Shown here piece by piece: positions 1 through 6,390 of a stretch of 21,199 nucleotides of DNA. The position numbers and the translations under genes are program-made. The first letter of the stretch is position 1, and every line of letters starts with the position of its first letter. Origin of the DNA: Bacillota bacterium (GTDB lineage Bacteria > Bacillota > Clostridia > Acetivibrionales > DTU013). The stretch lies in assembly GCA_023433505.1 (NCBI GenBank), contig JAEZCO010000097.1:1-21199 (forward strand). The letters run 5' to 3'. The notes under the pieces are model-generated. The model was not told the origin of the DNA. It did no database searches and was given only the letters and a program-made list of their open reading frames with translations.

Positions 1-12
1 TCGCGCCCTACG
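1..12. repeat. Partial REP-like palindrome arm, left flank of the RAYT gene
   Basis: The first 12 bases are identical, in the same orientation, to 555-566 downstream of the transposase gene. They contain the arm CGCGCC followed by CTAC, which is the right half of the complete hairpin at 536-565. The left half would lie outside the window. A REP-like element on each side is the usual arrangement of a RAYT gene and its REP repeats. That the left element is a complete hairpin is inferred. Confidence 0.6.
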
Positions 13-28
13 AATGAGAGATGCATGT

Positions 29-520
29 ATGAATGAATTGCCAAAAAGGAAACATCCGAGACTGAAAGAATACGACTACAGCAGCATCGGAGCGTATTTC
101 ATAACATTCTGTGTGAAAAACAGGCAACATAGGCTGGGGGAAATTGTAGGGCGCTTTGGCCTCGGTGCGCCGCATATGGAATATTCTGAATATGGGAAAG
201 TTGTGTGCAAATACATCGATAGCATAGAAATGCATTATGAGAATGTTGCGATAGATAAATATTTTATCATGCCGAATCATGTTCATATTATTATCATGAT
301 AAAAAACGAAGGTGTGGTCACAAAGTCATCACGACCCACGAAAGCATCGGTTCCGACGGTTATTGCAGCACTGAAAAAATTGACGAACCGGGAATTTGGA
401 TTTAATATGTGGCAGGATTCTTACTATGGCCGGATCATTCGAAATGAAGAGGAATACCTGGAAACATGGAAGTACATTGATGAAAATCCAGTGAGATGGC
501 TAGAGGATGAGTACTATTAG
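29..520 (+). CDS. REP-associated tyrosine transposase (RAYT, Y1/IS200-like fold)
   Basis: This 163-residue single-strand DNA transposase of the TnpA_REP/Y1 family is expected to nick and join DNA at REP hairpins. The HUH-type metal motif is visible as MPNHVHIII (residues 81-89, His84 and His86). The candidate catalytic tyrosine lies in WQDSYYGRIIRNEEEY (Tyr132 or Tyr133). The N-terminal KRKHPRLKEYDYSSIGAYFIT block and the C-terminal ENPVRW block are also typical, and the length is normal for a complete RAYT. An in-frame ATG at 14 exists, but the homology block begins at the ATG at 29. REP-like palindromes lie on both sides and one lies inside the gene (codons 40-48). RAYTs are usually domesticated, single-copy and not self-mobile, so this may be a housekeeping REP-processing enzyme rather than an active insertion sequence. 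Family assignment is firm; activity is inferred. Confidence 0.9.
   Translation: MNELPKRKHPRLKEYDYSSIGAYFITFCVKNRQHRLGEIVGRFGLGAPHMEYSEYGKVVCKYIDSIEMHYENVAIDKYFIMPNHVHIIIMIKNEGVVTKSSRPTKASVPTVIAALKKLTNREFGFNMWQDSYYGRIIRNEEEYLETWKYIDENPVRWLEDEYY
146..171 (+). repeat. REP-like GTAG hairpin inside the RAYT coding sequence
   Basis: GTAG at 146-149 is followed directly by GGCGC (150-154), a 12-base loop and GCGCC (167-171), a perfect 5-bp GC stem. The foot tetranucleotide and arm match the downstream element at 536-565. It encodes residues Val40 to Pro48 of the transposase, a segment between the N-terminal block and the SEYGKVV block. A chance GC hairpin is possible, but GTAG directly abutting a GGCGC arm argues against it. 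Confidence 0.5.
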
Positions 521-535
521 GCAATGAATGTGTTT

Positions 536-565
536 GTAGCGGCGCGCCGGGTCGTCGCGCCCTAC
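536..565. repeat. REP-like palindrome downstream of the RAYT gene
   Basis: GTAG (536-539), one unpaired C (540), GGCGCG (541-546), a 9-base loop, CGCGCC (556-561) and CTAC (562-565) form a 10-bp stem with a single-base bulge. A GTAG foot plus an imperfect GC palindrome with a bulge is the known signature of REP sequences recognised by RAYT enzymes. The same right arm occurs at 2-11 on the other side of the gene. There is no T-run after it, so it is not a standard terminator. Confidence 0.75.
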
Positions 566-574
566 GGCGATGGG

Positions 575-723
575 GTGTATATATTTAACGTGGGGACCCA
601 AAGCCGGGATGTGAAATACCTGCATGAGCGGGGATTAAGGTAAGGGCCATACAGCCTGTGGATTTGTTTCCACATACAGAGCATGTGGAGTGTGTGGTAT
701 TATTGTCACGGGTGGATAATTGA
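575..723 (+). pseudogene. 3' remnant of a 23S rRNA (uracil-5-)-methyltransferase gene (RlmD/RumA type)
   Basis: Frame 575-643 reads VYIFNVGTQSRDVKYLHERGLR then stop. The frame one base back, from 637, reads KVRAIQPVDLFPHTEHVE and then CVVLLSRVDN up to the TGA at 721-723. Together they match the C-terminus of RlmD/RumA-type methyltransferases (RDvKYL...G..v...qPVDmFPHT.HVE.VvlL). Restoring one A in the run at 637-638 joins the two frames. Where the family has SCNP, holding the catalytic cysteine, this copy reads FNVG and is one residue shorter. The fragment is therefore inactive regardless of the frameshift. Its 5' boundary coincides with the REP element. The rest of the gene, if it exists, would be upstream of the window. 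This explains most of the 300-base gap before the next gene; 724-822 holds only a short GC hairpin (CCTGC...GCAGG) and no gene I can see. Confidence 0.75.
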
Positions 724-822
724 GCTGTGAAAAAGCCTGCAAATAAGCCATTCGCAGGATCCTGTAGTCAATATCAATCAAATTCATGGTCGAATTCAAA
801 TAATGAATCTGAAGGTTAATTT

Positions 823-1881
823 GTGCGACAGAAAAGATATAGAAATATTTTGATATTGGTTGTTTCAACATTATTGCTAATATTGTTCTTTTCGCTAATG
901 TTGGCCAACATTAACAGAATGCAAGGTGATGCACGCGTAGTGAACTATGCCGGTATCATTCGCGGGGCCACACAAAGGCTTATAAAAAGTGAAATGTATG
1001 GATTTCAGAACGATGCCGAAATTTTAAGGCTTGATGATATATTGCTTGGTTTGCAAACCGGCAAAGGTTCGCAGAACCTCATTGTTTTAAGAGAAACAGA
1101 TTATCAAAACAAGCTGAATAAATTGGTTGAGGAATGGCAGCCTTTAAAAAAGCTTATATATGATTTCAGAAAAAATTCTTCTTTGGAAGAAGAAATTTAT
1201 TTCATGAGCGAGCGATATTTTACAATAGCTGATGAAACGGTAAGTGCCGCCGAAATGTATTCGGAGCATACTGCACAACAGCTAAGGCTCATGGAAATAT
1301 TGTCCATCTGCTGTATTTTTGTAATTATGAGTATTTTGCTCTTACAGATTATCACAGAAATAAATCACAATCGAAAGCTGAAAAGTATTGCTTATTTAGA
1401 TAGAAATACTGGACTTCCTAATAGGCTAAGTTGTGAAGAACAGATTAAAAATGATAGTCTACTGAAAAGCGGCACAGTTTGCTGTTTTATGTTTGACCTT
1501 AACAATCTCAAGATAGTAAATGATACCTTGGGACATAATGCCGGAGATTCTTTGATTGCCGGTTTTGCAGGAGCCTTGAGCCGTTCTGCGCCCGAGAATA
1601 TGTTTGTTGGCAGATTAGGCGGGGACGAGTTTATTGGTATAATGCCTATTGCTGATCTTCAATCTGTTGAAACATTTGAAAACAAACTTTTGCAAGAAGT
1701 AAAAAAAGTGAACGCGGAAGGGAATTCTTATTTATTGAATATCAGTTTTGCCTATGGATATGCTTTGTCTTCTGACTATGATAATTGTACAATAAAAATG
1801 CTGCTTGACATAGCAGATAGAAAAATGTATGAAAACAAATTAATCGAGAAGCAAGAGCTTATACAGATATGGAACAAATAA
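823..1881 (+). CDS. Membrane-anchored diguanylate cyclase (GGDEF) with periplasmic-type sensor
   Basis: This 352-residue protein should make cyclic di-GMP from two GTP at the membrane. There is a transmembrane helix at about 9-29 and an extracellular helical region at about 30-155. That region has an NYAGIIRGATQRLIK motif near 41-55, like the NYAGRQRMLSQR signature of type IV pili/nitrate-type sensors. A second helix lies at about 157-177, with a C-terminal GGDEF domain from about 187. The active-site motif is intact (RLGGDEF, residues 264-270) and the FDLNNLKIVNDTLGHNAGD block is present. The inhibitory RxxD site is absent (PENM at that position), so no product inhibition through that site is expected. 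The start is GTG with GAAGG at 811-815 in front. The ligand is unknown. It is one of three GGDEF loci in the window. Confidence 0.88.
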   Translation: MRQKRYRNILILVVSTLLLILFFSLMLANINRMQGDARVVNYAGIIRGATQRLIKSEMYGFQNDAEILRLDDILLGLQTGKGSQNLIVLRETDYQNKLNKLVEEWQPLKKLIYDFRKNSSLEEEIYFMSERYFTIADETVSAAEMYSEHTAQQLRLMEILSICCIFVIMSILLLQIITEINHNRKLKSIAYLDRNTGLPNRLSCEEQIKNDSLLKSGTVCCFMFDLNNLKIVNDTLGHNAGDSLIAGFAGALSRSAPENMFVGRLGGDEFIGIMPIADLQSVETFENKLLQEVKKVNAEGNSYLLNISFAYGYALSSDYDNCTIKMLLDIADRKMYENKLIEKQELIQIWNK

Positions 1882-2073
1882 GGTTTTTAGCGGCTGCATG
1901 GTATTCAAGCTGCATATTTTTTAACGTCACAATGCACGTCAAAATGATACTATTGATGAAAAACAAACCTATGGGAACACGCTGTTTCCCGCTTTCGTCA
2001 AATTGGAAGTTGCGGCAGACATTTTTGCCACAACAATATGCAAAGGGAACTGGAAGAAAGGTTGGTAAGTATC
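1882..2073 (+). other. Intergenic stretch with an unassigned open frame
   Basis: Between the cyclase and the lipoprotein, frame 1925-2068 is open and ends at TAA without a convincing start or ribosome binding site. Its text (for example YGNTLFPAFVKLE) looks protein-like, but I cannot assign it. A second overlapping open frame (1869-2084) looks like a shadow. This may be gene debris or plain leader sequence for the lipoprotein gene. Confidence 0.2.
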
Positions 2074-3096
2074 ATGAAGCTTAATAAGAAATCAATATGG
2101 GCGGCAATAATGTCATTTGTTTTAATGTTAATGCTCACAGGCTGTACCCCCAAGCAGGGAGCTGCAAACATGCCACTGCCAACAAGTCTTGAACAAACTG
2201 AGAATCCTCCTGTGGCAGTTCCTACAGAAACCAGCACAGCAACTGCAACACCTACAGTAGCAGCAACAGCAACAGCAGCACCCACAGCAATACCTACAGC
2301 AACACCTACAGAAACAGGTAATGCAATTAACTATAACCAATATCTTAAAAAGACTTGGATCAGAAATACGGATACCAATTTTCCCATTGGTTTATCTTTT
2401 ATCATTTCGAATATCAAAGATGGGAAAATCCAAGGAAAGTTAAGCGCAGTGGGCAATGCCCCGGCTTACAATCAGGATACCGCAGAATTTGAAGGAGCCG
2501 TCAATAATGATACTGCGGAAGGTCAGCTGGTGAATGATTCCAGGGGAAACAAGGGAACGATAAAATTTGTATTCAAGCCTGATATTACGATCGAGGCAAC
2601 GATTACGTTAACCGAGAAATCGGGAGATCCGGTCATGACGCTTCCCGAAGGAGCGTTTAAATTTGTTCCGTATAATCTTAAAAATGTGGATGGCTTTGAA
2701 CTTGTTGAGAATCAAACGTTTATGGTGGATTTGAATTCGTGGGGTAATGTTCAATTCGTATCAGGAAAATTGACAGCAGGCAGCCATATACCTGTAGTAT
2801 TTTATTTGACCACTAAAGATGGAGATATTCTTTATAGTTTCAATGCGACGCTCCCCTATAGCGTAGATGTGAATGCTGTTTCATTTAATGATGTGAACAA
2901 GAACGGGCTAAAAGACGTCATTATTATTGTTGTTGATACCTATAATGGCGCTACTGGGGGATCTATAGCTGCAGTTTACCTGCAGAATGCTGATGGATCG
3001 TTCACAAATGACTATCAACTGGATCAGGAACTTAATGATTCTGGAAACAATAAAGATATAAGTACCATAACGGATTACCTTTCAAGCAAATTCTAA
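2074..3096 (+). CDS. Lipoprotein with Pro/Thr/Ala-rich linker and EF-hand-like loop
   Basis: The predicted exported lipoprotein has 340 residues. A basic N-terminus, a hydrophobic core and the lipobox LTGC (Cys24) show a signal peptidase II site. Residues of about 45-82 form a low-complexity Thr/Pro/Ala linker encoded by an ACA/GCA-rich stretch, which probably tethers the globular part to the membrane or across the wall. The C-terminal domain (from about residue 85) contains DVNKNGLKDVIIIV. This fits a Ca-binding DxNxNGxxD loop as seen in VCBS/FG-GAP-type or dockerin-like sequences. I do not recognise a defined family. The ATG at 2074 is preferred over an in-frame ATG at 2038 because it gives a proper signal peptide and has GAAAGG just upstream. 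A strong terminator follows. Confidence 0.8.
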   Translation: MKLNKKSIWAAIMSFVLMLMLTGCTPKQGAANMPLPTSLEQTENPPVAVPTETSTATATPTVAATATAAPTAIPTATPTETGNAINYNQYLKKTWIRNTDTNFPIGLSFIISNIKDGKIQGKLSAVGNAPAYNQDTAEFEGAVNNDTAEGQLVNDSRGNKGTIKFVFKPDITIEATITLTEKSGDPVMTLPEGAFKFVPYNLKNVDGFELVENQTFMVDLNSWGNVQFVSGKLTAGSHIPVVFYLTTKDGDILYSFNATLPYSVDVNAVSFNDVNKNGLKDVIIIVVDTYNGATGGSIAAVYLQNADGSFTNDYQLDQELNDSGNNKDISTITDYLSSKF

Positions 3097-3134
3097 TCGT
3101 CTTCCTATGCCAGGTTTCACGAAAATCAATACTC

Positions 3135-3171
3135 TGCCGCCAGGCCCTACCGGGCTCAGGCGGCATTTTTT
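3135..3171 (+). terminator. Rho-independent terminator after the lipoprotein gene
   Basis: TGCCGCC (3135-3141) pairs perfectly with GGCGGCA (3159-3165), with an inner GCCC/GGGC pairing (3144-3147 with 3152-3155). Six Ts (3166-3171) follow. It separates the lipoprotein unit from the PadR unit. Confidence 0.9.
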
Positions 3172-3231
3172 GAGCGGTCATACTAATTTGGGTAAATGGC
3201 GAAATGTTTGAGGGTATTTAATAAAAACATC

Positions 3232-3260
3232 TTGAATATAATATACCAGTGTGATATATT
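3232..3260 (+). promoter_or_regulatory. SigA-type promoter of the padR-oxidoreductase operon
   Basis: TTGAAT (3232-3237) and TATATT (3255-3260) are separated by 17 bases. The -10 box lies almost wholly in the spacer of the inverted repeat at 3242-3273, so a bound repressor would block polymerase. Confidence 0.7.
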
Positions 3261-3273
3261 ACACACTGGTATA
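3242..3273. promoter_or_regulatory. Perfect 12-bp inverted repeat, probable PadR operator
   Basis: TATACCAGTGTG (3242-3253) and CACACTGGTATA (3262-3273) are exact reverse complements separated by 8 bases. The repeat overlaps the promoter -10 region 25 bases ahead of the padR-type start codon. PadR-family proteins commonly repress their own operons through such dyads. Autoregulation here is inferred. Confidence 0.8.
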
Positions 3274-3297
3274 ATAATTCATTAAGAAGGTGGCTTC

Positions 3298-3897
3298 ATG
3301 GCAAAGGAAAACAAGACGAAATTTGCACTGCTAGGTGTACTGAATTTGAATCCGGCATCAGGATATGATATTAAAAAGTTTTGTGATGACACCATATCAC
3401 ATTTCTGGAATGAAAATTACAGTCATATATATCCTGTTCTGGAACAGCTTAAAGATGAAGGTTTTGCAGAAAAAGAAATGGAGATGAATGAAGGTAAGAT
3501 ACGAAATGTCTATAAAATTACTGAATTAGGCAGGCAAAAATATATTGAATGGCTTGGCTTGCCCCCTGAGATACCACAGGAAAGGCATGAATTCTTGCTT
3601 AAAATGTTTTTTTCGAAGGATATACCAGTTGCATCAGTTATTAATAGATTGAATGAGTCAAAGGAGTTTTGCAAGTCAGTATTAATTCAATATGAACGTT
3701 TTGAACAAAAAATGAAGAATGATTTATCTGATATATCCAAGCGGGAAAAAGGCTTGCTATTTTGGTACACCACGGTTAGATATGGCATTTTGGATATGAA
3801 GGCAAAAATGATGTGGTGTGACGAAAGTCTGGAATTGGTGAAGTTATATTACACCGGCAGCAAGGAGGAAAATATCAATGAAGATAACAGTATATAA
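3298..3897 (+). CDS. PadR family transcriptional regulator
   Basis: This 199-residue DNA-binding repressor is a PadR subfamily-2 (Vir-like) protein. The N-terminal winged helix (about residues 8-85) shows ALLGVLNLNPASGYDIKK and SHIYPVLEQLKDEGFAE, typical of PadR. A longer C-terminal helical dimerisation domain follows (about 95-185). Start ATG 3298 is preceded by AAGAAGGTGG at good spacing. The stop overlaps the start of the downstream oxidoreductase gene by 20 bases, indicating translational coupling. The upstream dyad over the promoter suggests autorepression, relieved by a small molecule that could be a substrate of the partner enzyme. The inducer cannot be read from the sequence. Confidence 0.9.
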   Translation: MAKENKTKFALLGVLNLNPASGYDIKKFCDDTISHFWNENYSHIYPVLEQLKDEGFAEKEMEMNEGKIRNVYKITELGRQKYIEWLGLPPEIPQERHEFLLKMFFSKDIPVASVINRLNESKEFCKSVLIQYERFEQKMKNDLSDISKREKGLLFWYTTVRYGILDMKAKMMWCDESLELVKLYYTGSKEENINEDNSI

Positions 3898-4618
3898 TGG
3901 CAGTCCTGCAGGGAAAGACAGTGCAACTCATAAAATGGTTGAAGAGATTCTTGCAGGTGCGGCTGATGTTGGTGCGGAGGTATACAATTATTTTCTTAGA
4001 GAGAAGAATATAAACCATTGTAGAGCTTGTGGACATTGCTTTAACATAAAATTGAATGAATGCAGTATAAAAGATGATATGGAGGAAATGATTGATCAAT
4101 TTAAACAATCGGATGTAGTCATATATGCTACCCCTCTATTTTTTGATAATGTTTCAGGCCTTATGAAGGTGTTTTTTGACAGGAGTTTATCCTTTGTAGC
4201 TCCACATGTGGGTAAGGATGAATATGGCGAATATAGGCATGTGGATAAGCTTGGGTTTTCGAATTCATTCTATAAAGTGCCAAAATTGGTTGCAGTAAGT
4301 AATGCGGCTTTTCCCGAGCAAAGTCATTTTCAAGTGATATCTCATTTGTTTAAAAGAATGGCTCGAAATATTCATACAGAACTTATTGCAGAGATTTATA
4401 GGGGTGAAGGTCCGCTTGTAAAGCTGGATGTGCCTGCACTGAAGCCAATAATAAATGATTACAAAAAGCTATTAAGAAAAGTTGGAAGCGAACTTGTCCA
4501 ATCATTAGGGCTAAGTGAGGAGACAAGGATAGAGCTTGAAAAACCGCTTATTCCTTATGATGCATATGTTAATGAGTGGAATAGCAGGATTGATAAAAAT
4601 TGGGAAAACAAACTATAA
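3878..4618 (+). CDS. NAD(P)H-dependent FMN oxidoreductase, flavodoxin-like fold
   Basis: This 246-residue cytoplasmic flavoprotein belongs to the NADPH-dependent FMN reductase/flavodoxin-2 superfamily. The N-terminal GSPAGKDSATHKM loop (8-20) should bind the FMN phosphate. CRACGHC (Cys48, Cys51, Cys54) with Cys62 is the cysteine cluster common in iron-sulfur-flavoprotein-like members. The YATPLFFDNVSGLMKVFFDRS block (about 85-105) is also diagnostic. It is longer than the roughly 180-200-residue minimal family members because of a C-terminal helical extension. AAGGAGG at 3863-3869 precedes the ATG. It is translationally coupled to the PadR gene, so it is probably induced to reduce a quinone, nitro- or other electrophilic compound. 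The substrate is unknown. Confidence 0.85.
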   Translation: MKITVYNGSPAGKDSATHKMVEEILAGAADVGAEVYNYFLREKNINHCRACGHCFNIKLNECSIKDDMEEMIDQFKQSDVVIYATPLFFDNVSGLMKVFFDRSLSFVAPHVGKDEYGEYRHVDKLGFSNSFYKVPKLVAVSNAAFPEQSHFQVISHLFKRMARNIHTELIAEIYRGEGPLVKLDVPALKPIINDYKKLLRKVGSELVQSLGLSEETRIELEKPLIPYDAYVNEWNSRIDKNWENKL

Positions 4619-4691
4619 CAAAGTGAATTATTAATTGGGATGTTATTACTAGAAAATAAAAACGTACTAAATAGAAAGAAGGCTTTGGTTT

Positions 4692-4841
4692 ATGAAAAAT
4701 CAGAACAGGAAAGAGATGTTGAAGGCATTTAAGGAACAGATAGAAATAGGAGGAATCTGTGCAATCAAGAATTCAGTGAATGGGAAAATGCTTCTATCGG
4801 CTGTTGCCAATTTGCAAGGATATAAAAATCGTTATATTTAG
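4692..4841 (+). pseudogene. Truncated GIY-YIG-like N-terminal fragment
   Basis: An ATG at 4692 with AAGAAGG upstream opens 49 codons (MKNQNRKEMLKAFKEQ..., then ICAIKNSVNGKML) before TAG. The spacing G-(I/V)-x-x-I-(K/R)-N-x-x-N-G-K followed by N-R resembles the start of small GIY-YIG family proteins found in Bacillota. Those continue for about 60 more residues, so most of the domain is missing. A frame change at the end would read NRYIFSMRTIG, similar to how such proteins continue. Decayed gene; the family assignment is tentative. Confidence 0.5.
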
Positions 4842-4842
4842 T

Positions 4843-5102
4843 ATGCGAACGATTGGAATGTTTTTAGATGATGAAGGGAAGATAAAAAACTTCCTTCAAA
4901 AGGAGAACCAAGACGCGCTGTATTAGCATATCTTGCCACAAAATTTTCCACGGATAGGGATTATAACGAGAAAGAAGTTAATGCAATCATTGATATATGG
5001 CATACATTTGGCGACTACTTTTTACTAAGGCGTGAACTGATTGATCATCAATTTCTTTTTAGGACAAGAGATGGCGCGAGATATTGGAAACAAGCAGAAT
5101 AA
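4843..5102 (+). pseudogene. DUF2087 protein gene with a single-base frame break
   Basis: Frame 4843-4926 encodes MRTIGMFLDDEGKIK... and then runs into a stop. The frame one base back, from about 4887, reads KLPSKGEPRRAVLAYLATKF, NEKEVNAIIDIWHTFGDYF, LLRRELIDHQFLFRTRDG and ARYWK before TAA at 5100-5102. This is a clear DUF2087 domain (PF09860, a small DNA-binding-like domain often attached to regulators). Adding one A to the run at 4884-4889 joins the frames. The break falls on A AAA AAC in the correct frame for -1 slippage. Decay, a sequencing error and programmed frameshifting are all possible. With the neighbouring truncated fragment, decay or error is the simplest reading. No good ribosome binding site is seen for 4843. 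Confidence 0.75.
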
Positions 5103-5133
5103 TGCATTAAAAGAAATAGTGAGGAGAGATAAA

Positions 5134-5745
5134 ATGACAATAAGATTAGAACGGGAAAATGATTATTTTGAAGTTGAAAATTTGACCAGAGAAGCATTCT
5201 GGAATCGTTACCGCCCCGGGTGCTTTGAGCATCTGGTTCTGCACAATCTTAGAAACGATGCCTGCTTTTTGCCGGAGCTGGATTATGTTGTGGAAGAAAA
5301 CGGTAAAATCATTTCAAATATTGTCTATGCAAAAGGTACTTTAGCTCTTGATGGTGGTGGAAAAACCGATATTTTGTTGTTTGGCCCGGTCAGCGTTCTG
5401 CCTGAATGCCAGGGCAAAGGATACGGGACAAAAATCATTGAGTTCACGCTGGATAAAGCGCGTAAGATGGGATATCCCGCTGTTGTGATTACCGGCAATC
5501 CGGCATATTACAGTAGATTTGGTTTCGAAAGCGCCTCCAAGTATGAGATTTATTATGAGGGAATGGACAGATCTGAGGAAGCGTCCTTCTTTATGGTCAA
5601 AGTTTTAAACAGCCATGGAATGAAAACTTTGAAAGGAACTTATTCTGATCCGAAATGCTATTTCGTGGATGAGGAAGAACTTGAAGCGTTTGACAAAGCA
5701 TTTCCGCCTAGAGTGAAAGAAGTCAGGCCAGGGCAGTTGCAATAA
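5134..5745 (+). CDS. GNAT family N-acetyltransferase (YhbS-like)
   Basis: This 203-residue cytoplasmic acyl-CoA-dependent acetyltransferase carries the acetyl-CoA pyrophosphate loop as ECQGKGYGTK (91-100). It is preceded by the beta4 strand FGPVSVLP and followed by the PAYYSRFGF motif (125-133), typical of the YhbS/COG3153 group. The start is the ATG at 5134 with GAGGAGAG (5121-5128) in front. The frame stays open 31 codons further upstream, but that stretch is the tail of the DUF2087 remnant in another frame. The acceptor is unknown. It lies just before a second, unrelated GNAT gene in the same orientation. Confidence 0.88.
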   Translation: MTIRLERENDYFEVENLTREAFWNRYRPGCFEHLVLHNLRNDACFLPELDYVVEENGKIISNIVYAKGTLALDGGGKTDILLFGPVSVLPECQGKGYGTKIIEFTLDKARKMGYPAVVITGNPAYYSRFGFESASKYEIYYEGMDRSEEASFFMVKVLNSHGMKTLKGTYSDPKCYFVDEEELEAFDKAFPPRVKEVRPGQLQ

Positions 5746-5826
5746 ACAGAAGCAGTAATGGAGAAAACAAGCATGGCATCAGTGATATGTATGAGTAAAA
5801 AGCTATGTGAAAAGGAGGCAGCATAA

Positions 5827-6390
5827 ATGAATTTAAATGAAGTCACTATTTCAACTGAAAGATTAATATTAAGAGGTGTTGGATTATCAGATACGGAATC
5901 GATATTCAGATACCGGTCAAATCCGCAAATATATGAATTTCAGAATTGGAGACCCCGAACACTTCAGGATGTTCATGATTTTATTCGTGAAAAAATTTCC
6001 AAAGAAATAAACATTTCTGATACATGGTATCAATTTGGTATCATCATAAAAGAAACCAATGAACTGGTTGGAGATTTTGGGGTTCATTTTATTGATCCGG
6101 ATAATTTGCAGGCAGAAATAGGGTTTACGCTGTCTTTGGAATACCAAGGTAAAGGCTATGCTTTAGAAGCTGCGGTTAGTGTAATCAATTACCTGTTTAG
6201 TAATCTTAAAAAACATAGAATAATAGCTTCGGTTGATCCGAGGAACGTAAAATCGATAGCATTACTTGATAGAATCGGTATGAGGAAAGAGGCACATTTT
6301 AAAAAAAGTATCTGGTTTAATGAAGAATGGGCAGATGATATGGTATATGCGGTTTTAAAAGAGGAATGGATTAATAAAGCGGAGATATAG
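5827..6390 (+). CDS. GNAT family N-acetyltransferase (RimJ/RimL type)
   Basis: This 187-residue protein begins with the ISTERLILRGVGLSDTESIF block (8-27), characteristic of RimJ/RimL-like Acetyltransf_3 enzymes. The acetyl-CoA loop is EYQGKGYALEA (105-115), and the C-terminal block SVDPRNVKSIALLDRIGMRKEAHFKKS is classic for this group. Members acetylate ribosomal protein N-termini, amino sugars or other amines, and the substrate here cannot be told. AAAGGAGG (5811-5818) stands 8 bases before the ATG. It probably shares a transcript with the upstream GNAT gene (82-base gap, no terminator seen). The next reading frame, a decayed GGDEF gene, starts immediately after its stop. Confidence 0.88.
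   Translation: MNLNEVTISTERLILRGVGLSDTESIFRYRSNPQIYEFQNWRPRTLQDVHDFIREKISKEINISDTWYQFGIIIKETNELVGDFGVHFIDPDNLQAEIGFTLSLEYQGKGYALEAAVSVINYLFSNLKKHRIIASVDPRNVKSIALLDRIGMRKEAHFKKSIWFNEEWADDMVYAVLKEEWINKAEI

Noticed and set aside
1925..2068. Open frame with NTLFPAFVKLE resembling the start of siroheme synthase/precorrin-2 dehydrogenase
   Set aside because: The expected VLVVGGG nucleotide-binding motif does not follow and there is no start or ribosome binding site, so the resemblance is too short to name.
2232..2313. Repetitive ACA/GCA-rich stretch as a tandem repeat array or CRISPR
   Set aside because: It has no fixed repeat unit or spacers. It is coding sequence for a low-complexity Thr/Pro/Ala linker and stays in frame throughout.
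5041..5133. N-terminal 31-residue extension of the first GNAT protein
   Set aside because: The stretch overlaps the end of the DUF2087 remnant in another frame, and the ATG at 5134 has a proper ribosome binding site and the family N-terminus.
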